Assembly (NCBI GenBank): GCA_963710535.1
Contig: CAVQAW010000010.1
Coordinates: 62,001 to 126,000, forward strand
Direction: 5' to 3'
DNA: 64,000 bases
From: Pelagihabitans sp963710535
GTDB lineage: Bacteria > Bacteroidota > Bacteroidia > Flavobacteriales > Flavobacteriaceae
Shown here in pieces: positions 44,077 through 53,309 of this stretch. The stretch's first letter is position 1. The number at the start of each line of letters is the position of its first letter. The notes under the pieces are model-generated. The model was not told where the DNA came from, did not search any database, and was given only the letters and a program-made list of their open reading frames with translations. A program made the position numbers and the translations under genes.

Positions 44077-45441
44077 TTAATTGGAAATAACTTTCCAGAT
44101 GATTCCCGCATCATCATCATTTACGAAGAGGCCTCCATCAGCCGACAAGGTTACGCCGGCTGGTCGGCCATATACCTGGTTCGATCCTTCGTTGGCAACA
44201 AAGCCGGTCAAAAAATCTTGCGGTTGCTGTGGAAGGCCGTTTTGAAAAGGGACAAAAATTACTTTATAGCCAGCAAAAGAAGAACGGTTCCAGGAACCAT
44301 GTTGGCCGATAAAGGCACCATTGTTATATTGGGCCGGGAATTGATTCGAAGTATAAAATGCGAGTCCTAGCGACGCGGTATGACTACCCAAAGGTACATC
44401 GGGCACAATTGAAGTTTCGACCAATTCGTTGTGGGGATCATCGGCCCAGCGTGGGTCTTTGATTTTGCCCATGTAACTAAAGGGCCAACCGTACCATCCT
44501 CCATCGACCACACTGGTAAAAAAATCGGGCACCAGATCATCGCCCATTCGATCTCTTTCGTTCACCACGGTCCACAGCTCGCCGGTTACAGGGTTCCAAT
44601 CCATCCCAACCGGGTTTCTCAAGCCCCCTGCATATACTTTTTTACCGGTACCGTCGATATTGACTTCAATGATATTCGCCCTTTCCTGCTCAACCTCAAG
44701 GCCGTATTCACCCACATCACCAGCCGAGCCAACAGATATATATATTTTGGTTCCGGCAGGATTGGCAATAATGTTCCGGGTCCAATGGTTGTTGTATCCC
44801 TGCGCCTTTAAGTCCACCAATTTGGTGCCAGGGGTACCTATGTCGTTGGCACCTTCATTATAAGCGTATCGATATAGGCCATCGGTGTTGGCCACAAAAA
44901 AATAATTGCCCAGAACCAGCATCCCAAGGGGTTGATTGAGGCCAGTTAAAAATATGTGCCTTTCTTCAGCGATATGGTCCCCGTCATTATCCCTGAGCAA
45001 GCTAATTTGGTTCGCGCTATTGCTGCTATTCGATTCTGCCACGAAAATATCGTTGTTGGGCGCAACATAGGTCCATCGAGGGTGCGCCAGACCTTCCGCA
45101 AAACGGGTAACCGTAAAACCGGGAGGCGCCTCGGGCGTTCTGCCCTGAGGCCAACCGATCACATTGCTGGACTTGACCACCGAACTGGTCGCAAAGGGGT
45201 GAACCACCTGCCAAGGGCCAATTGCCGTTTGAATCAGATTGGGGTCCCCACCTTCGTCGGGCCCCTCTTCTTCATCGGGATCGGTACCATCGGTCGGATT
45301 TTCATCGGGGCCGCCATTCGGACTTTCCCCAATCTCCACATCAGTATCTTCGGAATTTATGGAACGATTGTCCAAAAGATCCTCATCAGTGCAGCCCAAG
45401 ACCAAAAGAGAAAGCAATAACAATAGAAAAAAGCGTCTCAT
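44077..45441 (-). CDS. Lipoprotein of the PQQ-dependent sugar (sorbosone) dehydrogenase family
   Basis: The 454-residue product starts at the ATG at 45441, giving a lipobox LVLGC with Cys17. A low-complexity acidic linker (about 35-60, repeated Asp/Glu/Gly/Pro) is followed by a six-bladed propeller: GFTVTRFAEGLAHPRWTYV, NNDIFVAES, GLRNPVGMDWNPVTGELW, GWYGWPFSYMGK, FIGQHGSWNRSSFAGY. These are the blocks of the soluble glucose/sorbosone dehydrogenase family, with His of GQHGSWNR near the predicted active site. It lacks the heme domain of the related protein at 2073-4721. Substrate and actual PQQ binding are unproven. Confidence 0.87.
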   Translation of the reverse strand: MRRFFLLLLLSLLVLGCTDEDLLDNRSINSEDTDVEIGESPNGGPDENPTDGTDPDEEEGPDEGGDPNLIQTAIGPWQVVHPFATSSVVKSSNVIGWPQGRTPEAPPGFTVTRFAEGLAHPRWTYVAPNNDIFVAESNSSNSANQISLLRDNDGDHIAEERHIFLTGLNQPLGMLVLGNYFFVANTDGLYRYAYNEGANDIGTPGTKLVDLKAQGYNNHWTRNIIANPAGTKIYISVGSAGDVGEYGLEVEQERANIIEVNIDGTGKKVYAGGLRNPVGMDWNPVTGELWTVVNERDRMGDDLVPDFFTSVVDGGWYGWPFSYMGKIKDPRWADDPHNELVETSIVPDVPLGSHTASLGLAFYTSNQFPAQYNNGAFIGQHGSWNRSSFAGYKVIFVPFQNGLPQQPQDFLTGFVANEGSNQVYGRPAGVTLSADGGLFVNDDDAGIIWKVISN

Positions 45442-45779
45442 GGCAGTTTTTGCCTGTAAAAATAAGTCAAGCTGTAAAGAAACCACCAACATAAGAAGGG
45501 TTTAACAATAATTTGATATTCACGGTTACGGCACACTATCGATTTCCTTAAATCAGGGAAACATCTTTAGCTATTCAGGGCATGGTCTGAAAGAGGAACG
45601 CTGGGTATCGAATGAAAATTATGTAGCGATTTGCTTTTTTAACTAAATTTAAGAACATTAACATTTCAGGGCGAAGATTTTGCCAAAATGTAGCTCTTTA
45701 CCTCGGATACCAAAACTTCATCGCAGGGCGAATCATACGGTTTGATTATCTTAGCCAACACAATAACGGTTCAAAATAA
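45442..45779. other. 338-bp divergent intergenic region
   Basis: It separates the minus-strand sorbosone-dehydrogenase-like gene from the plus-strand zinc-ribbon gene and must hold both promoters. I see no exact TAnnTTTG element; near matches are TATGTTGG (minus, near 45490) and TACGGTTTG (plus, near 45736). I see no RNA gene, strong hairpin or ORF worth reporting. Confidence 0.5.
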
Positions 45780-46034
45780 ATGATTCTATTTCTGGGGACA
45801 CGGCCCGGCAAGACCGAAAGTACGGTACTCTCAACGATTGCCTGCCCCTATTGCCAAAACCTAGGTGCTTTAACCGCTTTTACCACTTCTAGCTACTTCC
45901 ATTTATTCTGGATCAAACTGTTAAAGATCGGGTCCCATACTGTGGTCCGATGTTCCCATTGCAAAAAGGCTTATGAAGGGGATGAATTTTCCGCAACGAT
46001 GAAAATCGCGTTGGAAAAAGAGCAGCAAGAGTGA
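45780..46034 (+). CDS. Small zinc-ribbon protein
   Basis: This 84-residue protein has two CxxC knuckles, CPYC at 22-25 and CSHC at 58-61, which would bind one zinc as a ribbon. The central FHLFWIKLLKIGSHTVVRC is hydrophobic but too short and charged for a clear membrane span. The opening FLGTRPGKTES and the overall pattern match small zinc-ribbon proteins of Flavobacteriaceae. Function is unknown. The gene stands alone. Confidence 0.8.
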   Translation: MILFLGTRPGKTESTVLSTIACPYCQNLGALTAFTTSSYFHLFWIKLLKIGSHTVVRCSHCKKAYEGDEFSATMKIALEKEQQE

Positions 46035-46088
46035 TACTGGAACGCCCAAGGTTGATGGCATTATGGGTTCGTTTCCGGCATTGGGAAC

Positions 46089-47138
46089 CTACAGGTCAAA
46101 CCGAAGTCCTAATGACACATTGCGTTGGTCCGTCTGAGCATCTTTAAATATAGGGTTCAAATCGTATTTCAAATAAACAAGCACGCCACCTACTCCGGCA
46201 TATCCCGCCAGTCCGTAAACAAAATCGTTGGTGTTGTAGCCTCGTTTTAGCTTGTCTTTTACCGTTTCCCCCTCTCGTGAATATTTCAACTTTTGGCGGG
46301 AACTCATATTAAAGCCACCATAGCCCCCTATCCCCAATCTGAACTTTTTGTCGATATTATACCTTATTCGGTCAGTACTCTTCTCTATTTTTGAAGGTCC
46401 AAATTCCAAATACAGGGGAAATACCAAATTGTCGGTTCGGAACTTGGATTTGTTCAAATCGAATTCAAACTCCTGAAGCGTCGTTTCACCGTCCGCCGCA
46501 ACGAAATATTCATTTCCCTTTGGCTTCAAACCGTTGAACTGAAAGGAAAATCCATAATTGAACCTCAAAAAATTTGAGTTTGGCAAAATTCGCGTGCGCC
46601 AACTCCATCCCAATTCCGCAAAACGACTGCCGGCAACCTTATAGGGGGATTCTGAGAGTGATTGCCCTTCGATGATGGCATTGTTCAACCCAACAGCAAA
46701 CACAAAATCGGAATAGGTCTTACGATCGTATTTAGGTTCATTTCGTTCAAAAATTTGCCATGGTTCGTTGTTGACCGTAATGCTCAAGCCGAGGGGGTCT
46801 TGGCCGAACCTAAACTCTTTTGGGGTTTGCAGCAATTCCCCTCGATTCCTTTCCAAAAGGGAAATCCTGCTATCGATGATCGCCAAACGATCTGAGATGT
46901 TCAAGGCCCTTTTTTCTGCTGCCTTTTCTTTGAGCAACTTTGCCTCTTCCGTGCTGATTTCGTTCTTGTCAAGTTTTTGGTTGATGGCCTCCACTTCCAA
47001 TTTAAGGGCTTCCTTCTCTTGTTCGGTCACCTGATCTTTGGAGGCAATCAGTTGCTCAATTTGGCGTTGATAGTCTTGTTGCGCCATAGCGAATGCAGCT
47101 ATGGCAAAAGCGATTATAAAAAGTTTGATTTTTCTCAT
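46089..47138 (-). CDS. Predicted outer-membrane beta-barrel protein
   Basis: The 349-residue product has a signal peptide (residues 1-19, ending FAMAQ). A coiled-coil segment rich in Glu, Lys and Leu follows (about 22-100, with QVTEQEKEALKLEVEAINQK). Amphipathic strands then run to the C-terminal SLGLRFDL, which ends in a hydrophobic residue as outer-membrane barrels do. No enzyme motif is visible. It follows the sigma/anti-sigma pair on the same strand, with a 110-bp gap, and may be a target or co-regulated member. Confidence 0.75.
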   Translation of the reverse strand: MRKIKLFIIAFAIAAFAMAQQDYQRQIEQLIASKDQVTEQEKEALKLEVEAINQKLDKNEISTEEAKLLKEKAAEKRALNISDRLAIIDSRISLLERNRGELLQTPKEFRFGQDPLGLSITVNNEPWQIFERNEPKYDRKTYSDFVFAVGLNNAIIEGQSLSESPYKVAGSRFAELGWSWRTRILPNSNFLRFNYGFSFQFNGLKPKGNEYFVAADGETTLQEFEFDLNKSKFRTDNLVFPLYLEFGPSKIEKSTDRIRYNIDKKFRLGIGGYGGFNMSSRQKLKYSREGETVKDKLKRGYNTNDFVYGLAGYAGVGGVLVYLKYDLNPIFKDAQTDQRNVSLGLRFDL

Positions 47139-47248
47139 GATCGTTTTGAATTTTGATTGTTGTTTAACCCTCCAGGGCTGTTTGATGAATAAACTCCGTC
47201 CTGCCCCTTCTACATCAGAAAGGGTTATCCGGAACGATGTCGATTGGA

Positions 47249-48004
47249 TTAGTCGTTGCGTTGGGCCACTGCGGTACGCACCTTTTCAAAACCACTCTTT
47301 AACTTCTCAAGAATTTGATCTCGAAACGATTGGTCAAGTTCTTCTTCAACATTGGCCAGCAATGCCGTGGGATTGATCTTGTTTGACTTTGGGAACATTT
47401 GATCGGTCAACAGCTCCCGTTGGGCATTGAGGAGCAAAGAATCGACCTCTGCATAGGTCATCACAGTGGCATGTTCTGCTTCGATGACCTCCATATGCGC
47501 CATAACCTCAGCTAATTTCAGCGCTATCATGCTCTCCGTGCTATCGGCCGTACGTTTTTGGGATTCCATAAGGGCCAAAGTTGTCATGGGTTGAGCAGGA
47601 TGGTGAACCTGCCCAGGACCGGATCGCGATCGAACCACTTTCGCCTTGCTCTCAAATTCGGGCGAGGTTTCATTGGCATCGACTATTTTGTTACGTTCTT
47701 TTTTATCAAATAGTACTTTTTCTTCCTTGGTATTGGGATCTTGCCCTTCTTTTTGTTCAGGTGGGCTCAACACCATTTTATCCTCAGGTGCGGAAGCTTG
47801 GGAATCCTCCTTGAAGAACATGCCAAGGACCATGAGCGATCCGATAAAACCTGCAGCGACAATTGCCCAATAATATCGGTTTGGTTTAGGCCTTTCTGAG
47901 GCCTCCAGCTTCCGGACCACTTTATCCCAAGATTCGGGAGAAGGCGCTATTTTGCGATCCAAAAGTTGCTCCCTAATATATTTTTCGAATTTATTCGGTT
48001 CCAT
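47249..48004 (-). CDS. Single-span membrane protein, putative anti-sigma factor
   Basis: The 251-residue product starts at the ATG at 48004. The N-terminal cytoplasmic part (about 1-42, FEKYIREQLLDRKIAPSPESWDKVVRKLEA) resembles the anti-sigma segment of many Bacteroidota membrane proteins encoded after ECF sigma genes. One span (YYWAIVAAGFIGSLMVLGMFF, about 43-64) and a periplasmic part with Lys/Glu-rich helices follow. The start overlaps the sigma gene by 14 bp. The anti-sigma role is inferred from position and topology only. Confidence 0.75.
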   Translation of the reverse strand: MEPNKFEKYIREQLLDRKIAPSPESWDKVVRKLEASERPKPNRYYWAIVAAGFIGSLMVLGMFFKEDSQASAPEDKMVLSPPEQKEGQDPNTKEEKVLFDKKERNKIVDANETSPEFESKAKVVRSRSGPGQVHHPAQPMTTLALMESQKRTADSTESMIALKLAEVMAHMEVIEAEHATVMTYAEVDSLLLNAQRELLTDQMFPKSNKINPTALLANVEEELDQSFRDQILEKLKSGFEKVRTAVAQRND

Positions 48005-48554
48005 AACCAACGATATTTTGTTCCCTTAGTTTTTCCTGCAGAAGCTTTCTTGCCTTAAAAAGCTGCGATTTTGAAGTGCTCTCCGTGACACCAAGCAGAT
48101 CCGCGATTTCATGATGTTTATAGCCTTCTACCACATAAAGCATGAAAACGGCTCGGTATCCTTCCGGGAGGGCATCGATCAACAATTGGATATACTCGGC
48201 ATTCATGTTGTCGGGCTGCGCTTGTTCCTTTTGGAGTGTTTCTTCATAAAGCGTCCCATCGTAGACTACAAATTGTTGTTTCCTGAGGTATGAGATACAT
48301 TCCCTAACCATAATTTTCCTGATCCAACCCTCAAAACTCCCTTCGAACCTAAAGCTTCCCAGGTTTTGGAAGACTTTTACAAAACCATTTATCATCACGT
48401 CTTCAGCAAAATGCATGTCCTTGACATACCTTCTGCAAACGCCCAACATTTTAGGCGCATGACGGTCGAACAAACGCTGTTGCGCTTCCCTTTTCCCTGC
48501 CGCGGATCTTTTGATCAGCTGCTTTTCGTTCTGGTAGAAGTTTATGATTTTCAA
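47991..48554 (-). CDS. ECF-type RNA polymerase sigma factor
   Basis: This 187-residue sigma-70 family factor has only regions 2 and 4. Region 2 (about 25-90) contains FDRHAPKMLGVCRRYVKDMHFAED and SFRFEGSFEGWIRKI. Region 4 (about 125-175) contains LPEGYRAVFMLYVVEGYKHHEIADLL and ESTSKSQLFKARKLL. It is translationally coupled to the putative anti-sigma gene by a 14-bp overlap. Targets are unknown. Confidence 0.93.
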   Translation of the reverse strand: MKIINFYQNEKQLIKRSAAGKREAQQRLFDRHAPKMLGVCRRYVKDMHFAEDVMINGFVKVFQNLGSFRFEGSFEGWIRKIMVRECISYLRKQQFVVYDGTLYEETLQKEQAQPDNMNAEYIQLLIDALPEGYRAVFMLYVVEGYKHHEIADLLGVTESTSKSQLFKARKLLQEKLREQNIVGYGTE

Positions 48555-48659
48555 AATGGTTTTGGTTCTCTTCTATTAAAATAGACGGCATACCATTTCA
48601 AAAGGTTGCCTGGGGCAGTGTTTTTTTTTAAAAGTCGATAGGGGAAATGTTTGGGGGCA

Positions 48660-49637
48660 CTACTTTTTTCGATCGACCACATAATTCACCATCAATTCCA
48701 ATGCCGCTTTATAGTCGGAATCAGGATAGTCGTTCAAAAGCGCCAAGGCTTCTTCCTTGAAAGCGATCATTTTCTTTACTGCATAATCGAGCCCCCCCTG
48801 TTCTTTTACAAAAGCAATGACCTCCTTTACCCTGTTCTTGTCCTTATTATGGTTTTTGATCGAATTGATCAACCAGTGCTGTTGCTTTTTGGAACAACCA
48901 TTCAAAACATGGATCAAGGGCAGCGTCATTTTTTGTTCCTTGATGTCGATACCGGTGGGTTTGCCAATTTGTTCAGAGCCATAATCAAAAAGGTCGTCTT
49001 TGATCTGAAAGGCCATGCCGCAGAGCTCCCCGAATTTTCGGAAGGTTTCCACGTCTGGGGAATCCGGTTTTACCGAACAGGCACCCAAACTGCAACAGGC
49101 CGCGATCAAGGTAGCGGTTTTTTGCCTGATGATATCATAATACACTGCCTCGGTAATATCGAGCCGTCGGGCCTTTTCAATCTGCAACAATTCCCCTTCG
49201 CTCATCTCCCGTACTGCCGTGGAAATAATCCTTAGCAAATCGAAATCGCCATGATCGATAGACAATAGCAGTCCTTTGGAAAGGAGATAATCGCCTACCA
49301 ATACCGCTATCTTGTTTTTCCACAAGGCATTAATGGAGAAAAAACCACGACGTTTGGCGCTGTCATCGACCACGTCGTCGTGCACCAAAGTAGCGGTATG
49401 GATCAGTTCGATCACGGCCGCCCCACGATAAGTTCGCTCATTGACCGCTCCCTGGTTCAACAGTTTTGCCGTCAAAAATACGAACATGGGCCGCATTTGT
49501 TTTCCCTTCCGGTTTACGATATAGTAGGTAATTCTATTCAACAAGGCGACCTTTGAGGACATCGATTCACGGAACTTGGTTTCAAAGAGTTCCATCTCCC
49601 TATCGATCGGTTGCTTTATTTGAGATACAATTTTCAA
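48660..49637 (-). CDS. ispB: Trans-polyprenyl diphosphate synthase (octaprenyl type)
   Basis: This 325-residue all-helical prenyltransferase condenses isopentenyl diphosphate with allylic diphosphates to build the quinone side chain. The first Asp-rich motif is HDDVVDDSAKRRG near 91-103 and the second QIKDDLFDYG near 214-223, both with Mg-binding Asp. GKQMRPMFVFLTAKLL near 49-64 carries the Lys/Arg substrate contacts. The length and residues before the first motif fit long-chain (C35-C40) enzymes, probably for menaquinone here. The exact chain length is inferred. Confidence 0.9.
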   Translation of the reverse strand: MKIVSQIKQPIDREMELFETKFRESMSSKVALLNRITYYIVNRKGKQMRPMFVFLTAKLLNQGAVNERTYRGAAVIELIHTATLVHDDVVDDSAKRRGFFSINALWKNKIAVLVGDYLLSKGLLLSIDHGDFDLLRIISTAVREMSEGELLQIEKARRLDITEAVYYDIIRQKTATLIAACCSLGACSVKPDSPDVETFRKFGELCGMAFQIKDDLFDYGSEQIGKPTGIDIKEQKMTLPLIHVLNGCSKKQQHWLINSIKNHNKDKNRVKEVIAFVKEQGGLDYAVKKMIAFKEEALALLNDYPDSDYKAALELMVNYVVDRKK

Positions 49638-49783
49638 GCCGGATCTTTTGTTGACGGTCTGTGCCGTGCGTTATAAAATTAGGCAAAAGGTAGCACTATT
49701 CGGTATCCTGTTGCAGCTATTCCAAACTAAACTGCCGAGCCATGGTTTCTTTGTTCGGAATGTATCGGGGGCAATTCGGCATA

Positions 49784-50827
49784 TCAAGATTTGTTGGCCA
49801 ATTGTCCACAGGCGGCATCAATATCCTTGCCGCGAGATCGTCGCACGGTAACAATAATACCATTTCGCTCCAAGGTTTCAACATACATAGCTATGGCTTG
49901 TGGGTTGGCCTGTTGAAATTGGCCATCATCTATGGGGTTATATTCGATTAGATTTACTTTGGATGGGGCAAAACGACAAAACTGTACCAAGGCATCCACA
50001 TCATTCTGGGTATCGTTGATACCCTTCCATACGACATATTCATAGGTGATCCTGCTGTTGGTCTTTGCATACCAATATTCCAGGGCTTCCCGCAAATCGG
50101 CCAAGGAAAAGGTGGCATTGAAGGGCATGATCGAAGTACGGATTTCATCGATTGCGGAATGCAGCGAGACGGCAAGTTTGAACTTAACGCCATCATCTGC
50201 CATTTTTTTGATCATTTTGGGCACCCCCGAAGTAGAAAGGGTGATTCTTTTGGGCGACATGCCCAAGCCTTCGGCCGCGGTGATTTTTTCAATGGCCTTA
50301 ATGACATTGTTATAGTTCATCAAAGGTTCGCCCATGCCCATGAACACGATATTGCTCAATGGTCTGTTGAAATAGAGTCGGCTTTCGTTGTCGATGGCCA
50401 CCACCTGATCATAAATCTCATCGGGATTCAAATTGCGCATTCTTTTCAATCGGGCCGTAGCACAGAACCGACAATCAAGACTGCAACCAACCTGACTCGA
50501 AACACATGCCGTTGTGCGGCTTTTCGTGGGTATGAGTACCGATTCTACCACCAGTCCGTCATGCAAACGCACTGCATTTTTGATCGTGCCATCCTTACTG
50601 CGTTGGATCTGATCAACTTTGATGTGGTTGATTACGAAATGCGACTCCAGGCTTTCCCTTGTTTCTTTCGAAATGTTGGTCATTGCCTCGAAAGAATGTG
50701 CTCCCTTTTTCCAGAGCCATTCATATACCTGATTGCCTCGAAACGGCTGGTCGCCCTGAGCAACAAAAAAATCCCTCAGTTGGTCCTTGGTCAAAGACCT
50801 TATGTCTTTTTTCTTCTCGGCTTCCAT
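49784..50827 (-). CDS. rlmN: Dual-specificity 23S rRNA A2503/tRNA A37 C2-methyltransferase RlmN
   Basis: RlmN is a radical-SAM methyltransferase of 347 residues. The iron-sulfur cysteines are Cys115, Cys119 and Cys122 (CSLDCRFC). The C-terminal catalytic Cys is near residue 340 in AACGQL, and GMGEPLMNYNNV and LSTSGVPKMI are further family blocks. The gene lies 11 bp beyond the queA terminator, so it has its own promoter or depends on readthrough. Confidence 0.96.
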   Translation of the reverse strand: MEAEKKKDIRSLTKDQLRDFFVAQGDQPFRGNQVYEWLWKKGAHSFEAMTNISKETRESLESHFVINHIKVDQIQRSKDGTIKNAVRLHDGLVVESVLIPTKSRTTACVSSQVGCSLDCRFCATARLKRMRNLNPDEIYDQVVAIDNESRLYFNRPLSNIVFMGMGEPLMNYNNVIKAIEKITAAEGLGMSPKRITLSTSGVPKMIKKMADDGVKFKLAVSLHSAIDEIRTSIMPFNATFSLADLREALEYWYAKTNSRITYEYVVWKGINDTQNDVDALVQFCRFAPSKVNLIEYNPIDDGQFQQANPQAIAMYVETLERNGIIVTVRRSRGKDIDAACGQLANKS

Positions 50828-50837
50828 GATATAGCAT

Positions 50838-50879
50838 TAAAAAACCCGCAAAACCCCTTTATCGGAATTATGCGGGATT
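50838..50879 (-). terminator. Intrinsic terminator after queA
   Basis: On the minus strand AATCCCGCA (50879-50871) pairs with TGCGGGTT (50850-50843) across a 20-nt loop and is followed by a T-run (50844-50839). Confidence 0.75.
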
Positions 50880-50900
50880 CCCTTTATTTATTATATTCTT

Positions 50901-51950
50901 TTAAAGAATCAACATGGCATCCCCATAGGAATAGAACTTGTATTGCTCCAAAATGGCCTCCTTGTAGGCCCTTTTCATCAGATCGTGGCCTACAAAGGCC
51001 GAAACCATCATCAACAAGGTAGATTTGGGCAGATGAAAATTGGTCACCATGGCATTGGCGATGCTGAATTCGTAGGGCGGAAAAATAAACTTGTTCGTCC
51101 ATCCATCGAAAGTGTTGAGGGTTTGGCCTGAAGAGACCGCGCTTTCAAGACCGCGCATCGCGGTGGTGCCCACCGCACAAATCCGCTTTTTCTTCTTTTT
51201 TGCGTTGTTCACGATTTCCGTTGCCCTTTCATCTATAATCAATTCCTCACTATCCATTTTATGTTTCGAAAGGTCTTCAACTTCGACCGGATTGAAGGTG
51301 CCAAGTCCAACGTGCAGGGTTAATTCGGCAAAATCAATCCCTTTGATTTCAAGGCGTTTCAACAAATGTTTTGAAAAGTGCAGGCCTGCCGTTGGGGCAG
51401 CCACGGCACCTTCGTGCTTGGCGTAGATCGTTTGATATCGTTCCTCATCCTCGGGCTCCACTTTTCTTTTGATGTATTTGGGCAGTGGGGTTTCCCCCAA
51501 TTCCCTTAATTTTCTTCTAAAATCGATATAAGAACCATCGTATAAGAAACGAAGTGTCCTCCCCCTTGAAGTCGTATTGTCTATGACCTCCGCTACCAGG
51601 CTTTCATCCTCTCCGAAGTACAACTTGTTACCGATACGAATCTTGCGTGCAGGATCTACCAAAACATCCCAAAGTCGTTGTTCTTCGTTGAGTTCCCTGA
51701 GCAAAAACACCTCGATTCGCGCTCCGGTTTTTTCCTTATTCCCGTATAAACGGGCCGGAAACACCTTGGTATTGTTCAACACCATCACATCACCCTCGTC
51801 AAAATAATCGATAAGATCTTTGAACAATTTATGTTCTATTTTCCCGGTATCTCTATGGATGACCATTAATTTCGATTCATCCCTATTTTCTGAAGGATAT
51901 TCTGCCAGTAAATTCTGCGGTAACTCAAAACTGAAATGCGATAGTTTCAT
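50901..51950 (-). CDS. queA: S-adenosylmethionine:tRNA ribosyltransferase-isomerase
   Basis: QueA adds the epoxycyclopentane moiety, derived from the ribose of SAM, to preQ1 in tRNA and yields epoxyqueuosine. The 349 residues start with FELPQNLLAEYPSENRDESKL. MVLNNTKVFPARLYG near 56-70, AAPTAGLHFSKHLL near 185-198, HVGLGTFNPV near 214-223 and the C-terminal NFHLPKSTLLMMVSAF and YSYGDAMLIL are family motifs. It is in the run aroA-queA on the minus strand and ends with its own terminator. Confidence 0.97.
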   Translation of the reverse strand: MKLSHFSFELPQNLLAEYPSENRDESKLMVIHRDTGKIEHKLFKDLIDYFDEGDVMVLNNTKVFPARLYGNKEKTGARIEVFLLRELNEEQRLWDVLVDPARKIRIGNKLYFGEDESLVAEVIDNTTSRGRTLRFLYDGSYIDFRRKLRELGETPLPKYIKRKVEPEDEERYQTIYAKHEGAVAAPTAGLHFSKHLLKRLEIKGIDFAELTLHVGLGTFNPVEVEDLSKHKMDSEELIIDERATEIVNNAKKKKKRICAVGTTAMRGLESAVSSGQTLNTFDGWTNKFIFPPYEFSIANAMVTNFHLPKSTLLMMVSAFVGHDLMKRAYKEAILEQYKFYSYGDAMLIL

Positions 51951-52036
51951 TAAAGATGTTTAAGTGATGTTTTTTGCGGCTGCAAATATACGACCCTGCC
52001 ATAGGGGAAGTCAAGGAAAAGCGGTTTTAATTCGCA

Positions 52037-53267
52037 TTAGACCGAATCGATGCCTACTCCCAGCTGTTTCAAATCGTTCCAAAAATCGGGGTAGGATTTG
52101 GAGACCACTTCGGCGTTGTTGATATAAAGCGAAGTTTTCAAGGCCAGTGGCGCAAAGGCCATCGCCATTCTATGGTCGTTATATGTATCAATGGCAATAT
52201 CTTTTAAAATACCACCAGAAGGGGCCAAAGTCAAGGATTTGTCGGTCACCGAAATTTTGGCGCCCATTTTCGACCCTTCGGTAAACAAGGCCTCCAACCT
52301 ATCGGTTTCTTTGATTTTTAGGGTATGCAGCCCGGTAAGGTGGCACCCTATCCCCAAACCGAAACAGCTGACCACAATTGTTTGCGCGATGTCAGGGGCG
52401 TTCGACAGGTCCAATTCCAAATGGTCTACCGGTTTGGTCCGCATTTTGGTCAACCGGATTTCGTGGCGGTCAAAAACAGTATGCACGCCCAAGGACTCAT
52501 AGATCGCTGCCAAAACACTATCCCCTTGAAGACTTGTTTTTTTGTAAGAAGACAATCGCACCTCGGAGCCCGGATCTGCAAGGGCAATGGCGCTGTAGAA
52601 ATAGGAAGCCGAACTCCAGTCCGACTCCACCACCAAACAGGTGTTGGCAACGGAGGTTTTCGGTAAGATCCTGATGGTTTGGTCTACGAACGAATTTTTG
52701 ACCCCGATTTCATCGAGCAGGCCCAAAGTCATTTTGATATAGGGAACGGAAGTAATTTTGCCCTCCAAACGGAGTTCGAGACCGTTGGGCAGATTTGGGG
52801 CGATCAGCAGCAAAGCTGAAATATATTGGCTACTGATGTTCGCTGGGAGACTTACCTTGTTAATTTTCAACATTTTTCCCTTGATGCGAAGTGGTGGATA
52901 TCCTTCTTGTTTTTCATAGGTTATCTCTGCCCCGAGTGCCCTCAATGCTTCGACCAATACCTTTATGGGGCGTTCGGTCATCCGTTGCGAACCTGTCAAT
53001 ACCACCTCTTTTCCTTCTTGTGAGGCAAAATAGGCCGTTAAAAAACGCATGGCCGTTCCGGCATGATGTATATCCACCAACCCATTACCTATGCTGCAGC
53101 CCTTTTTGCATCACCATGGCGTCATCGGAGTTCGACAGGTTGTCGATGCTAATATTGGGATAAAGTGCCTGTAACAGCAAAGAACGGTTCGATTCACTTT
53201 TGGAACCGGTGATCTGTATATGCGATTTAAAGAAATTGCTGGAAGGGGTGGTTAGGTATAGCTTCAA
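52037..53267 (-). pseudogene. aroA: 3-phosphoshikimate 1-carboxyvinyltransferase (EPSP synthase), frameshifted
   Basis: AroA makes EPSP from shikimate 3-phosphate and PEP. The N-terminus (from 53267, ITGSKSESNRSLLLQAL, NLSNSDDAMVMQKG) is in one frame and hits a stop at 53085. The rest (IHHAGTAMRFLTAYFA, GSQRMTERPIKVLVEAL, DHRMAMAF) continues in another frame to 52037. The frames meet at a run of five A followed by GGG (minus strand, A-run 53107-53103). Removing one A gives a continuous protein of about 409 residues reading MQKGCSIGNGLVDIHHAGTA across the joint, the family length. All core motifs are intact. It is either a recent single-base insertion, a homopolymer sequencing error or, less likely, a +1 frameshift. 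It lies in the row rsgA-dtd-mazG-aroA-queA. Confidence 0.85.
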
Positions 53268-53309
53268 TGGATGCGGATTTGAACCCTATTAATAAGGCCG
53301 AGGTTAGCA

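Noticed and set aside
50838..50879. preQ1 riboswitch near queA
   Set aside because: The hairpin lies after queA on its own strand, has a T-run and no preQ1 aptamer-like sequence; it is a terminator.
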